Part shown: positions 47,972 to 61,689 of the stretch, one piece after another
Layout: each line of letters starts with the position of its first letter
Position numbering within the stretch: position 1 is the stretch's first letter
Assembly (NCBI GenBank): GCA_019914945.1
Contig: CM034104.1
Location: forward strand, 10,404,046-10,468,045
Length of the DNA stretch: 64,000 bases
Origin: Typha latifolia
Taxonomy: Eukaryota; Streptophyta; Magnoliopsida; Poales; Typhaceae
Direction: 5' to 3'
Translations under genes and position numbers: made by a program
Notes under the pieces: model-generated
Told to the model about the DNA's origin: nothing
Database searches by the model: none
The model's input: only the letters and a program-made list of their open reading frames with translations

Positions 47972-49350
47972 ATTAAGTCCCCTAGGTCCTCAATTATTTG
48001 AAAATGCTCTACAATAAGGCTTCGCACCTGAAGGGCATATATGAAATAATGGAACAAATGTGTCAAGCTTTTAGGAAATAGGCTTATACATAGGTAACAA
48101 GAAACGAATGTCAATCAAGCGGGTATGAAAGAGCTACAACAAAGACAAGTTAGAGAACAAACTCTAGTCTAGCTTAAAGCTAAGACCAAACAAATAGGTT
48201 CTTGTGGGGGCTCGGCCCCAAAATAGCTTTCATAGGAAGTCATGGAACGGGGGGCTATGAGAAGATGCTAGGGCAGATCGAGCCTAAGGTCCGCATAGGA
48301 AGCTGTTGATGGCCTTAGATTTGGCCTCACTCTTCAGGTCTAGTTCTCAAATCCAACGATCATGTAGGACACCAGAGCCATGAGTGATGGGCTGCTACCT
48401 AGAATGTGAGCTCACTGCTGAAGTAGTTTACTAGCTTATGCTGATCCGAAGTCCCTTCCTAGATGAACTCTGATACTTGAGATTGATCTGTTAGGGCTGA
48501 GGAGTGGAATATGCCAGATTATAGGTTAAGTGGGATGGATGTGACCCACGCATCCCCGTCACCCTAGTATCTTCACTATCATCTATTGCTTTTGAGAATC
48601 TCTCCGTAGTCGACAAACTAACAGATTGCTTGCTCTCCACAGCCACAAACACTTTGGAGCAGGCTTGGTAGTCGATGGACATAGGGGCATGTACTTGACG
48701 TGCATGATGTGTACCCATGGTACTTCCCTGTAGTTAAGAACACTAGTGACATCTTACCTGGTAAGGCCCACTTAGTTGTCTATAGGCATTTGACAACTAT
48801 TCCCCCCTAGGAATAAGGAAGCATAAAAGTTTTCCGGTTGACAAGATGGAGGCCTCTGTGGTCCTTCCCTTTTTCCCATATTTCCCTCTCATGTCTTATC
48901 AATGTTGTCTAGGACCGATCTGGGATCTAGGTGGAACCCAACTTGTAGTTGGGAACGGAGGTGAGGGTGGGTTTGACTAGGATGATTTGGCCGACAAGGG
49001 CGAGAGTCTATTGCTTCCAACTGGTTAGTGTTCGGCGAATGCACTTGACAAGATCTTGGTGGCCAAGCAATGGGATGCGAAACCCTGATATTTCATCCCC
49101 AGGTCGACAAACAACATTGATGCCAGCTTGAGGCTCAACGTTGCACAGAGCTCCACCTTAAGTTCAACGGCCATCTAGTTAGGCAGGAAGAGTTTAAATT
49201 TCTCAAAATTGACTCATTAACTGGTGAGGGAGGAATAGAAGTCCAGTGCATGCAGGAGGGTAGAGGCATTAGCCTTGGTAGCTCTGGACACAAGGAGGAG
49301 GTCGTCGACAGTAAGACCTTTCTCACGAATTTTCATAATCGCAAACTCTT

Positions 49351-50118
49351 TTAGTTAAATGACTTTTAATCCGTAATAAAGAAAATTGCATGATATTAGG
49401 GAGCAGGTTTTGCTTCTCTATGATAGGAGTAATTCTAGTAAATTTTAATTTGGTCTCAAACAAGACTTTAATTAGTTTTCATTCAATTATTTTATTTTAT
49501 TTGGATAAATTATAAATTACCTTCTATAGTTCTTATGTCTAAAATTGAATTACCCCTCTAAAATTTTATTTATATCACCTTGCTCCAATTTGGTCTAGAC
49601 TAATATGATAAATTGAATGGGCCTAAAAGACTATATGAAGAAAAGAACTGCCGATAACGAAAGAAATCCTGTAGCTATGTGAAATTAATGGGAAGTCACC
49701 AACTTGTACATACAATTGTGCTCAGTGAACATGCCTATTTTCTTTACTGTACCCTTTGAAAGATGTTCGCTTATTAAGTTTTTATATTTGTCAAATAATA
49801 ATTAGATTTGTAAAATATGTATGCTTCTTAAATGCTTCAAGATTGTAGCATAGTTGCTGGTGTAATCCCAATCCACCCATGTAAATATAACATTACACTG
49901 CAAGCTAGAGAATAGATCTCGTCTCTTATCATAAATCTCTGAAAGGGAATTCGGTGATCGATCTTATTCTAACTTTAATTTAAGCAAAAGCTTAACTTCA
50001 CTAACAAGTACATGAGGTAATATAGCAGCTGAAGAGGAGTAGAAGATAAACCCAGAAGTGCAAGCTGTTTGTTGACGCCGGAATGAAGCTAGTATGGTTA
50101 TATAAAAAGAAGGAATTA
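49351..50118. other. Intergenic, AT-rich; PP2-like 3' flank
   Basis: No gene is seen. The segment next to 50118 is likely 3' UTR of the PP2-like gene. Confidence 0.5.
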
Positions 50119-52576
50119 CTAAAGCTTCTTTGGGCGAATAACAATGCCTCTAACTGTAAGTCCGATCTTCCAGTGCTCACCTTCATTTCCCCACAAAGAT
50201 ACGTCCATCTTGCCCTCTTGCCCGGCTTGTGTCCTAAGTTCACCAACTTTAAGTTCTATCCATGTACCTCTTGGTTTTTCTTCCAAACTCTCCATGTGTC
50301 CTCGAACACTTCCATCTGGTAGCCTGAGCCTAAGATCCACAGGAATACCCCACCCAGCTGCTGCCTCATTCATCATTACTATAAAGACAACCTCGTACAT
50401 AATTCCCGGTGTAAGATAGGAAATTTCCAGTTTCCCGTGAATGTCGAGCCAACAAACACCCAGTAGTATTGCCACATCATCCTTCTCACTGTTGGCAAAA
50501 AAATGTAACAGGTGTAAGTCAACTTGTTTAAATGGCTAAAACACGCGACAATGAGAAGATATTTAAGAAACTTTTGAAGATTTCACGCCAAGCAATACGT
50601 GGAGTACTCTGCTCATTAGAATGATATGGGAAATCGTCATGCCAAAAGATGAAGAAAAAGGAAAGAGATACCTACTAAATGACTCGAGTATTAAGAGTTG
50701 ATTCTTTCATAGGATTTTTTAAGTTTTAGCAACCGGTAGGATCATTTATCCTCTGTTGTTACGTTATTTTGTTAGTTTTCTTGACAGTAACTTATATAAT
50801 TCTTCTAGGTTAATTTGAAACACAGACATTTGCTACATGACATATAAACCTACTTGGATCTGTGCCCCCTTAAAATTAAGATTTACTAGGGAAAGTATCT
50901 TGATACATGAGACCCAAAAATGTGGTCATTGGAACATCAGCATAAATTTATTTGAATTAGTACTTTTTAATTGAGTCTCGTCTATTGTCAAGAAGGTCTA
51001 CCACTGTAAAAATGAGTTCTTTTTCCAATGGCGTTTCTCACAAGTCAGATTGATTGCTTTGGTGTTGTCTACTAACTCTTTTACTACACATCTCTTTGTT
51101 CATCTAACAATGTCCCTTTATTCAAGTTTTCCTGGTGAAATAATGTTTAGTTGTGCTTAAATTTAGTTTTCTTCTTATATTTATGCTTAAATTTTACCTT
51201 TTTTTTCTCAGAGGAAGCCAATGCCAATAACTTTCGTTGTTACTCCAAGCAATTGATAAGCCCCTCGGAAACATCATGAAACAATTGTGGCCAGTTTCCT
51301 TGTCCACCCAATATTTCTGCATCAAATCAAAGCATGAAGCATGATAATTAGCAAATAAATTATGAATTCGAAAAAGACCTGCTAGTCATGAATAATAGAA
51401 CATTAATTTTGTCTAACTTTTCTGTGAAAAAAGCTTATCTTTCCATGCAAAGAAATCAAAAGTTTGAGGCTTGAGATTAGCATCATTCATGTCGGATCAA
51501 TTCAGAAAATATTGTAAGTTGTCTGTGTTGTACCATGGTTTCTATCTTTTGATAGAAGAAGACAAATCCATCTTACGAAAAGAATCGTGGTTCAAAGCGC
51601 AACCGGTATGCTTGTACTAATCTAGGGTGTAATGTGATACTAAGTCATAGCTAAGAAGGCAAACTATATAAGTTAGCCTAGAAAAAACTTTGAACTTTTT
51701 CGAGGTGTTCCTCTTGGGATGCATGAGATAAACAAGATGGTAAAGTAAACATACAAAAAGCTTTCATGACGAATTCCTCATTAACATGACAATATTCCAA
51801 CTATATTTATCTATCTGAGTAGGAAAATTAAAGCCTAAATAGTTATCCAAGAGCCAAAACCATAAGGTTGGATTTGAAGGAGTAAGTTCAAATACCAACT
51901 CACATTAATTTCAAATTAAATATGTGAACATATTTTTTGCTAATCTCAAATGGTTCTTATGTAGCTGTAATACTATTGCACATGTTTTACTGTGGTCAGA
52001 TGTGGTGACAATTGAAGCTTACCAAAAAGTTGTTCGGCTCCAAGAAGATTCCATTGATGATTTTATCGTTTGACTTAACTGCTTCCTTGCGTTCTTCTCC
52101 AACCTTAGGACTCTGTTGTACAGGAGCAAGAGCGTCTTCTCTTGATGATCCAGCTCTCATTGCCTTCTGGATTTAGAACTCATCCAAGAACTACTGGGTT
52201 ACTATTATAGTAGAATATGATGATATGATGTAATTAATATCTGAGAGTACACAACAAAAGAAGGTTTTGATCTTTAGGATAAAGGAATAGATGCAAATTC
52301 ATTTACTCCTTTTGAAGTTTGCATAAGTTCTTTGTACTTTTAAATACTATAAAGAAAGACAGCCTGCCAAATTGTCTTTCGACCCATACTTCAATTGTAA
52401 TCCGACGACTTTTCCCCAGCTGTGGACTAAGATCCCTCACAACCAAAAAAATAAAAGAAAAAGCAAAAGAAATCGAAAGCGAACCAATCTATCACCTTTG
52501 ACGAGTCGTTGACAGCCTCCTCATACCAAGCTTCCAGCTCCTGCTCTAGACATCGGCGCTTGACCGCGCCAGCCAT
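50119..52576 (-). CDS. Phloem protein 2 (PP2)-like lectin, four exons
   Basis: Exons on the minus strand: 52576-52496, 52166-52023, 51316-51198, 50488-50119, all GT-AG, total 237 residues. The N-terminus MAGAVKRRCLEQELEAWYEE and the charged exon 2 form a variable leader. Exons 3 and 4 encode the PP2/Nictaba-type domain: KYWVDKETGHNCFMMFPRGL, then LLGVCWLDIHGKL, a beta-rich middle (EVVFIVMMNEAAAGW, PVDLRLRLPDGS) and the C-terminal WIELKVGEL...GLTVRGIVIRPKK. Such proteins bind chitin-type or high-mannose glycans and occur in phloem sap or cytosol/nucleus. The layout fits the PP2-A group without an F-box or TIR domain. It lies alone between a LINE relic and a copia element. Confidence 0.93.
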
Positions 52577-53447
<871 letters not shown>

Positions 53448-54353
53448 TGTTGGCGGTAACAATCTAATTTCAAAGAGTCACAAAAATTCCGATCAAAATA
53501 AATAAATTAAATAAACTTATAGATTACAAAATATAAAATTTTAAATAGTCAAGTCTAGTGTTGGACACTATCTTGTTAAGACCAATTCGCCCTCCATTGA
53601 TTGCTTTTAGAATAGTGGATGTCGGTCTCCTAGGATATAACAACTGCCTTATACTCGAAAGGAAGCAGCTATTCGAATGCCTTGTTGAACCTGAATCGTG
53701 CTGTGCTCTCTCTCAAATGCAGACTCAAACTTAAGACTTGACCTAGACTTAGAAAGAATGAACTAAATTTCTATGTAAAATTATGTAGATTGACAACTTA
53801 TTTATAGAATTAAACAGTCTCGACGAAAGGATGCAAATGGTCACGAATGGATGCACCATTTCGGGTCGGGTTCAACCAACTAACTGACTGATTAATTGTT
53901 CATCGAAGGGACACACCACTTCGACTTCGGATAGGTTCAACCAACCAACCAATTGGACTTGACTCGTGCGTGCGAACCGAACTGAGCCGAGCGGGGCGGC
54001 ATGCACATGTGAGTTAAATTGCATATTAACTTTTACTCACAAAATAGGTACCCCTTTTAGGGCTCAAAACCCATAAGAAGTTTGTTACTTATATACCATA
54101 CTAATATTTCTCAAATATCCAATATGATACTAAACTCACTTTTTTTTAATTTTCATTGTCATGATACCCACTTTAGAGCCAATTTTTATTCAGTTCTCTT
54201 CATAGATTTGACTAAGTGAATATATGACAATAAAGTACTCTTTGAGCTAAATTAATTCTACCATTAAACCATCATTAATAATGTGTGGGCCCCACTTAAA
54301 ACTTAGCTCAAAGTTAATAAAAAATTCATGTCAAATACATGAAATTACCAACA
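53448..54353 (-). repeat. Copia 3' LTR
   Basis: On the plus strand it begins TGTTGGCGGTAACAATC and ends ATTACCAACA, with inverted TGTTGG/CCAACA ends. It is adjacent to a short purine tract AGAGGA (minus strand, about 54356-54361) in the polypurine-tract position. Confidence 0.93.
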
Positions 54354-54899
54354 ATCCTCTACATGAATGAATTGGCTGAAAATGCATATGAAATGCAGAC
54401 TTGATAGAGAGTACAATAAAAAGTTACCGCATCAGGATAGGTAGCTTTTGGCTTTGAACCTTCTATAGTGAAGTATTATCGGATTTATTTGCTAACCAGT
54501 GAATATGATGTCTTGAACTGTTCAACTTTTGTATAAACCAAGACAATAATACCCACACAGCTCTTTTCAACACAGTCGGTTCTATATGTTGTGTCCATTT
54601 TAGCCTTGGACGCGCCTGGTAATTCTTTGAGTGCTCTAGAGATTTAGCCTAGTCATCTCATAGAAGTGGCCCACTTCACACTCACATAGGTGATCTCTTA
54701 TTAAGAGTATCTTGCCATACTCCACTTAGATTTCCAAAGTATAAGAGTCATTAAAAGCATTGCTTACCCTAACACTTAGTAAATATTTATCACTATGTCA
54801 TCATAGGAAAGGTGTAGGAAAGTTAATTCCTTAGTGATTTCAGAGAACGCCCCTACAACTCGGTTGTCCCTTTGAACCTAGATCTTGGGATCTCCAGTC

Positions 54900-56473
54900 A
54901 ACTAGATTGGGTTGCCGTTGTGTCGTTACTCTAGGTGGCAGGCTTCAAACACATTTCCCTCAATGAACAATATACTTGATCTCTTGTTAAACCCTTTGTT
55001 AACGGATCTGCGATGTTATCCTTTGATTTCACATAATCAATGGATATTATACCATTTGAGATCAATTGCCACACTATATTATGCCTATGATGTATATGTC
55101 ATAACTTACCATTATATATTTGACTCTGTGCCCTTCCTATAGCTGATTGACTATCTCAATGTATGCAAATTGCGGACACAAGTTTTGGCCACATAGTAAT
55201 ATCTTCTAAGAAATTTCGAATCCATTCTGCTTTTTCTCCAGCCTTATCTAATGCTATGAATTCAGATTTCATTGTAGATCTGGCTATACATATTTGTTTA
55301 AAAGATTTCCATGAAATAGAAGCACCCCCAAGTGTAAAGACATATCCGCTCGTGGATTTGATATCTTTTGTATCAAAAATTCAGTTTGCATCGCTGTACC
55401 CTTCAAGTACTGTTGGATATTTTGAATAGTGCAATCCATAGTTAGTGGTGTATCTCAAATATCTGAGTACCCTAACTATCGTCTTCCAGTGATCACTGCC
55501 TGGATTACTTTTATATCTACTAAGTTTACTCACGGAGTACGCAATATCCGGACGAGTGTAATTCATGACGTACATCAAACTGCCTATTATTTGAGAATAT
55601 TCTAACTGAGATATACGTTCACCTGTATTCTTTGTGAGATAAAGATTTACATCTACAGGTGTCCTGGCTATATTGTTATTATCTTTATCAAATTTATCAA
55701 ATAATTTATCAATATAATATGATTGAGATATAACATACCCTTCAGTTGCCTTAGTGATCTTTATACCAAGAATCACATATGCAACTCCCATATCTTTCAT
55801 ATCGAACTTGTTAGCCAACATGTTCTTGGTAGCTTTAGTGACATTAATATTGCTACCATTTATTATCATGTCGTCCACATAAAGACATACAATGACATAA
55901 TTATCTGAAGTGCATTTCACATAAACATATTTATCACATTCATTAATGTGAAAACCATTTGAATCATAACTAGGTCAAAATTTTTCATGCCATTGTTTAG
56001 GTGCTTGTTTAAGCCCATAAAGAGACTAAACTAATTTGCACACTTTTCTCTCTTGTCTTGGAGCCACAAACCCTTTGGTTTGTTCCATATAAATTTCTTC
56101 ATTTAATTCACCATTCAAGAATGCAGTTTTCACATCCATCTGATGTATTTCCAGATTATATAATGCCACAAGAGCAATTATTAATCGGATAGATGTTATT
56201 CTTGTTATAGGTGAATATGTATCAAAGTAATCTATTCCCTCTGTCTATCTATATCCTTTGACTACAAGTCTCATCTTGTATTTGTCAATTGAACCATTTG
56301 CTTTCATCTTCCTTTTGATAATCCATTTGTAATCCAAATGTTTACACCTTAGTGGAAGATCCACCAATTCCCAGGTATGATTTACTTCATTATCAATAGC
56401 TTCTTTTCATAAAAGAGTTTCAGGAGTAGACATTGCTTCCTTATAACTCTGAGGTTCTTTTCTAACAAATATG
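54900..56473 (-). pseudogene. Copia reverse transcriptase and RNase H, disrupted
   Basis: The N-terminal RT half (56470-55930) is broken by stops but shows LVVKGYR-like and FLNGEL-like copia segments. The frame 55920-55381 carries the catalytic YVDD box ([13 protein letters not shown]), [19 protein letters not shown] and GYSDAN, the start of RNase H. RNase H continues to about 54900 in shifted frames, including SKDNIADPLTKGL. The part 54354-54900 is 3' noncoding. Confidence 0.88.
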
Positions 56474-57844
56474 TTAAAAATTAGAACCAAAAGATGTAGA
56501 AGTCCTTGCCCTCTTACTTCGTCTAGGTTCATTATCATTTCCTTCTTGCATGGACTCTTGGTCCTGCTTATTTTCATAAGTTCTTTTAAGAGAACTTACT
56601 TCTGATGTAGATTTATGCGGAAATATATTCTCAAAGAATGATGCATTCCTAGACTCAATAATTGTATTCTCATGTACCTCAGAATTATCTGATTTGTGAA
56701 CCAGGAATCGATATGCACTACTGTTATGAGCATAACCAATGAATATACAATCAATAGTTTTAAGTCCAATTTTTGTTCTTTTAGGAACTGGAATTGCAAC
56801 CTTTGCTAGGCACCCCCACACTATTAAGAATTTATAGCTAGTTTCTCGACCTTTCAATAACTCATAAGGTATTTTATCCAATTTCTTATGGGGTAATCGG
56901 TTGAGAATGTGATTTGCAGAAAGCAAAGCTTCCCATCACAAATTCTGAGGTAAACCAGAACTTATTAACATGGCATTCATCATCTCTTTCAGAGTTTTAT
57001 TCTTACGTTCAGCAATACCATTTTGCTGTGGAGTGTAAGAAGCCGTTGTTTGATGAATAATTTCATTTTCTGCACATATTTGTGCAAATGATGACTCATA
57101 TTCACCACCTCTATCACTTCTTAGTATTTTAATATTTCTGCTAAGTTGGTTCTCAACCTCAATTTTGAAATGTATAAACATTTCTAATGCCTCATCTTTG
57201 CTTCTTAACAAATACACATAACAGTATGTTGTGCAATCATCAATAAAAGTAATAAAATATTTTTTTTCACCTCTAGTTTGAATAAATTTTAAATCATATA
57301 CATCGGTATGTATAAGTTCTAGAGGTTCTGTACTTCGTTCAATGGAATGAAACGAAGCCTTAACCAATTTGGCTTCAACACATATTTCACATTTATTATT
57401 TAAATCAATTTGAAAATTAGGCAATATGTTAATATTAATTAATCTACACAATGTATCATAATTAACATGTCCTAATCTACCATGCCAAATTTCACAAGAC
57501 TCAAGCAAGTAAGAAGAAGATTCATCTTTATTTATTCTTGGAGTCACAGTTATTACATTCATCTTAAAGAGGCCATTTGACAAGTAGCCCCTTCCAACAT
57601 ACATGTTATTTTTGATAAGTACAAACTTATTAGACTCAAACACCAACTTAAAACTTTTCTTACTCAATAATGATCTTGAAACCAGATTCTTTCGAATGTC
57701 GAGTACATGCATCACATCATTAAGAGTAAGTTCTTTCCTTGAAGTCAATTTTAACACGACCTTCCCTATTCCTTCCACCTTGGAAATCGCTGAATTGCCC
57801 ATGTAAAGTTTTTCATCTGTTGCAGTTTGATAAGATGAAAACAT
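56474..57844 (-). pseudogene. Copia integrase, near-complete with one stop
   Basis: The pre-integrase zinc finger is visible (WHGRLGHVNYDTL with CEICVEAKL), then the catalytic core: IHTDVYD, FIDDCTTYCYVYLL, ILRSDRGGEYES and YTPQQNGIAERKN, so the D, D and E residues are present. A stop at 56936 interrupts, and the same frame resumes (HILNRLPHKKLDKIPYELLK) to 56474, giving the integrase C-terminal region. Confidence 0.92.
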
Positions 57845-58860
57845 TCACTTGTTGGCACAAATGTGTCGAGTAGTTCCAATGTCTACCCACCATTCTTTAG
57901 GATTACCACCAATTAGGTTTACTTCCGAGACAATAGCGGAGAGGTGCATGTCATCGACATCAGAACGAAGATTTTCTACTTCAGTTACATTGGCTTGTGA
58001 CTTCTTCTTTTCAGAGTTCTCTTTCTTTGACTTCTCCTTTTTGCCCAAACGGTAGTCCTGAGCACGATGCCCTTGCTTGTCACAAACGTAACATTTGCCC
58101 TTGAATTTCTTCGTGTTGCCACTTTTAGAGCCTTCACCGGTATGCTTCCTTTTCTCGTCCTTTGTGGACTCCACAACATTTGCCTTTGACACGTATTGGC
58201 TTCCAATTTTCTTTTCAACAGTATGGTTGTCTTCTTCTATCCTCAATCTGACAATAAGTTTTTCAAGTGTCATTTCCTTGCGCTTGTGTTTTAGGTAATT
58301 TTTGAAATCCCTCTAAGACGGTGGCAAATTTTCTATAATAGTTGCCACTTGAAATGATTCATTAATCACTATCCCTTTAGCGTGAATCTCATAAATTATC
58401 ACTTGAAGATCTTGCACCTGGTTAATCACTGATTTAGTGCCAACCATCTCGTAATAAAAAAATTTACCAACTATAAATTTCTTTGCACCGGCATCTTCTG
58501 TCTTGTACTTCTTGTCTAAAGATTTTTATAATTCCTTAGATGTTTTTACTAAACTATACACGTTATATAACGAGTTGTCCAGTCCATTAAAGATATAGTT
58601 TTGGCAAAGAAAGTCGGCATGCTTCCATGCATCCACTGCAGCAAATAATTGCCTATCAGTTTCCTCCTTTCGGAGTTCAGGCACATCTTCATATAAGAAT
58701 TTAGCCAAATTCAAGGTGGTCAGATAAAAGAGCATTTTATGTTGCCATCTCTTAAATTCTGCACCATAGAACTTCTCAGGCTTTTCTCCATGAACTGTAG
58801 GTATTGAAGGAGCAGTGATAGGGGTAATAGTACTCTTTACTATTTCAGCTATCTAAAAGA
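57845..58860 (-). pseudogene. Copia gag and protease start, disrupted
   Basis: The capsid part (near 58850-58526) contains FYGAEFKRWQ and AVDAWKHADFLCQNYIFNGL, copia gag motifs; stops at 58526 and a frame change follow. The frame 58273-57845 has a zinc knuckle CYVCDKQGHRAQDY (about 58093-58052) in which the last Cys of the CCHC set is Tyr, then WWVDIGTTRHIC, the protease active site region with D-I-G in place of D-S/T-G. It ends with a stop just before the integrase frame. Confidence 0.88.
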
Positions 58861-58939
58861 ATGAAAGAAAAATAAAAATCCGATCAGAAGAAAAGAACAC
58901 TGACAGGAATCAGAGTAACAACCAGAATATGTCTTAAAA

Positions 58940-59870
58940 TATTAGTAGTAACAATCTGATTTCAAAGAGTTACAAAATTCCGATCAAAATAAATAAATTA
59001 AATAAACTTATAGATTACAGAATATAAAATTCTGAATAGTCGAGTCTAGTGTTGGACACTATCTTCTTAAGACCAATTCGCCCTTCACTGATTGCTTCTA
59101 GAACAGTGGACGTCGGTCTCCTATGATACAACGACTGCCTTGCACTCGAAAGGAAGCAGCTATTCGGATGCCTTGTTGAACCTGAACCGTGCTGTGCTCT
59201 CTCTTAAATGCAGACTCAAACTTAAGACTCGACCCAGACTTAGAAGGAATGAACCAAATTTCTATGTAAAATTATGTAGACTGACAGCCTATTTATAGAA
59301 TTAAACGGTCTCGACGAAAGGATGCACCATTTCGGGTCTAAAACCAATTAACAATTACAATGTGAAGGGATGCACCATTTCGAGTCGGGTTTAACCAACT
59401 AATTGACTGATTAACTATTCATCGAAGGGACACACCACTTCAACTTCGGGCCGGCAAAAAAATTAAAATTGGACTTGACTTGTGCGTGCGAACCGAACCG
59501 AGTCGGGCCGGGTGGCATGCACATGTGAGTTAAGTTGCATAGTAATCTTTACCTACAAAATAGGTATCCCTTTTGGAGCCCAAAACCCATAAGAAGTTTG
59601 TTACTTATATACCATACTAACATTTCTCAAATATCCAATATGATACTAAACTCACTTTTTTTTATTTTTTATTGCCATAATACCTACTTTAGAGCAAATT
59701 TTCATTTACTTCTCTTCATAGATTTGACTAAGTGAATATATGACAATAAAGTACTCTTTGAGCTAAATTAATTCTACCATTAAACCATCATTAATAATAT
59801 GTGGGCTTTACTTAAAACTTAGCTCAAAATTAATAAAAAATTCATATCAAATACATAAAATTACCAAATA
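58940..59870 (-). repeat. Copia 5' LTR
   Basis: It aligns with the 3' LTR throughout. The inner terminus reads TATTAGTAG where the 3' LTR has TGTTGGCGG, and the outer end reads ACCAAATA instead of ACCAACA. No clean tRNA primer-binding site remains next to it. Confidence 0.9.
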
Positions 59871-60328
59871 CGGTTGAAAAAGTATCTAAAGTAAAAAAAT
59901 AATTAAGATATGACACCAATACATTTTTTAAAGTTATCTAGGATTCAGTGGGTGAGTTTGCAAAAAAAAAGGGCCTCAACCCGTGAACCCGTGAACAAAT
60001 AACTAAATTGGACTGCAGAAACCCTTTTGTTGCCTCCTCAATCAAATCAGCTTCCTCCTCTTCGAGAAGAAGTCTTGCTTCCTCCTAACCCAATGAAAAC
60101 CCCTAGATTCCTTCCTCATGCAATGGCAGCCTACGACGATACGGACGAGAAAACTGAAGCCATTTCTTCCTCCCTCGCGTGACGGTGGCACGTCTATCTT
60201 TCTCCCTCTCGCAACAATGAGGAGAAAAGCTTAGCTTCCTACCTCAGGAGACCGTCAAGGGCAAGCTCAAACTCCATTTCTCCTCTTTCTTTCTGCCTTC
60301 ACGACATGATTGAGGTGAAGCTCCACTG

Positions 60329-60368
<40 letters not shown>

Positions 60369-61649
60369 ATATTGTGCTATGAGAATTCGGGATTGTTCAT
60401 GTTGTCGTTTGTTGTAGTAGCTACGACATGTTCTCTCTCTTTTTCTGCTAATTTTCTTGCCGCGAATGAGATAAAGCATGTGCCTAACAAGTTAGTTTCT
60501 TAATTTTCTTGCCCTGAATGAGATAAAATTATAAAACATGAAAGCATTTTCCGGCATGTGCCCTTTCCTAATTTTCTTGCCATAACAAATTATTTTGTTA
60601 GTGCTGCCCTTTAATAAATAGTTTTAATTACTTATTATTATGACCACTTTTATATTCGCTATCGTAATATTACCCTTTGATATTTAATTTTACAAGTCTA
60701 TTCATAGTTGAATTAATTGGAACTAGTGAATTACTTATTGATGTACATTAGGTTTAGACTTGTATTTTCTCTAGCCATATTAGAATCAGTGGTATTAATT
60801 TTATATTTTTTCAATTTATTTATAACCCCCAGATAATATCAATTGATAATGGTGAAATATGAACTTTAAATTACAATGAATATATTTAATGTTAACCATA
60901 ACAATCAACGATAATAAGAATACATACAAAAGGAGAAAATGGTAAAAAGATAAAAGCATCTTGATTGGGCTGCAGCCGAAGCCCACATCCCACCCAACCT
61001 AGTTGGGTCCAGAAGGCCCACATCCCACCCAACTAGACAGAGGAGGAAGAAGAAATATAGACGTCGGGAGAAGATGCTAGACTACGAACTCAAGGGAAAC
61101 ACAGATCAGTCCAGGAGCAAGAGGGAAACGAGATGGATGAATGATGGTGAGGTTTCCAACGGTCGAGGTGGTCGACAGTGAAGGAGATCAAGCTCCATGG
61201 AGTTTTACCTTCCCATTTAACCAAGCCATGGGAAACACAACAAAGGATGCTAAAAGCTTCGTTGGGTAGGGAGGACTTTATTAGGTTATAGGGTGGCAAA
61301 AGGTGGCCGGAGACGAACCCAAACGATGACAGTGGAAGGCCACATGGCTTAGCCTCAACGGAGGGGTTTGAAGGCCGAAAGAGAGTATAAACGGATCAAC
61401 GATATTGAGATGAAGCTCCTCGGGCGGGAATGAGGCCAGTCAGCGAATTTCATCGACGGAAGCAAAACAAGAATACGAAGGCGAAAGACTGAATACCTAA
61501 AGAAAACCAAATTAAACGTAAGGAGGAAGAAATGGCTCACCAACGGAGTGAACGATAGGGTCGATTTGGTCCAATTTTCCCCCTCGGCGAGCCCACCACG
61601 TCGAGCACTTTGGTCCGGGTAAAATAAAGAAGAAGGGGTGGTGGCGACC

Positions 61650-61689
<40 letters not shown>

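Larger units (their letters stand above)
45937..49350 (-). mobile_element. LINE (L1-type) retrotransposon relic, 5'-truncated, interrupted
   Basis: On the minus strand, RT motifs appear at about 49325-49270 (VDDLLLVSRATKAN, the catalytic DD at 49301-49309), then GFRIPLLGHQD and TLALVGQIILVKPTLTSVP near 49080-48930, the LINE thumb region. After the inserted element, WKIWKPWN (near 46610) and an RNase H remnant (VKIPHTYKEGNLAID, near 46160-46120) follow. An 8-base poly(A) after TTTTATATT (minus strand, 45937-45950) may be the 3' tail. Frames carry many stops. The DNA between 48000 and 48900 is probably LINE sequence too degraded to read. Confidence 0.72.
53448..59870 (-). mobile_element. Ty1/copia LTR retrotransposon with both LTRs, decayed
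   Basis: Two direct LTRs (53448-54353 and 58940-59870) bracket a minus-strand internal region ordered gag, protease, integrase, RT, RNase H; integrase before RT defines copia. Inner coding frames have stops and frame changes. The flanking 5-mers (GTAGA and CGGTT) do not match, so the target duplication is lost or the element is recombinant. It is the same family as the solo LTR at 21433-22435. Confidence 0.95.

Noticed and set aside
60960..61060. Site II / GGCCCA promoter of an unseen gene
   Set aside because: Motifs are present but no coding exon follows on either strand.
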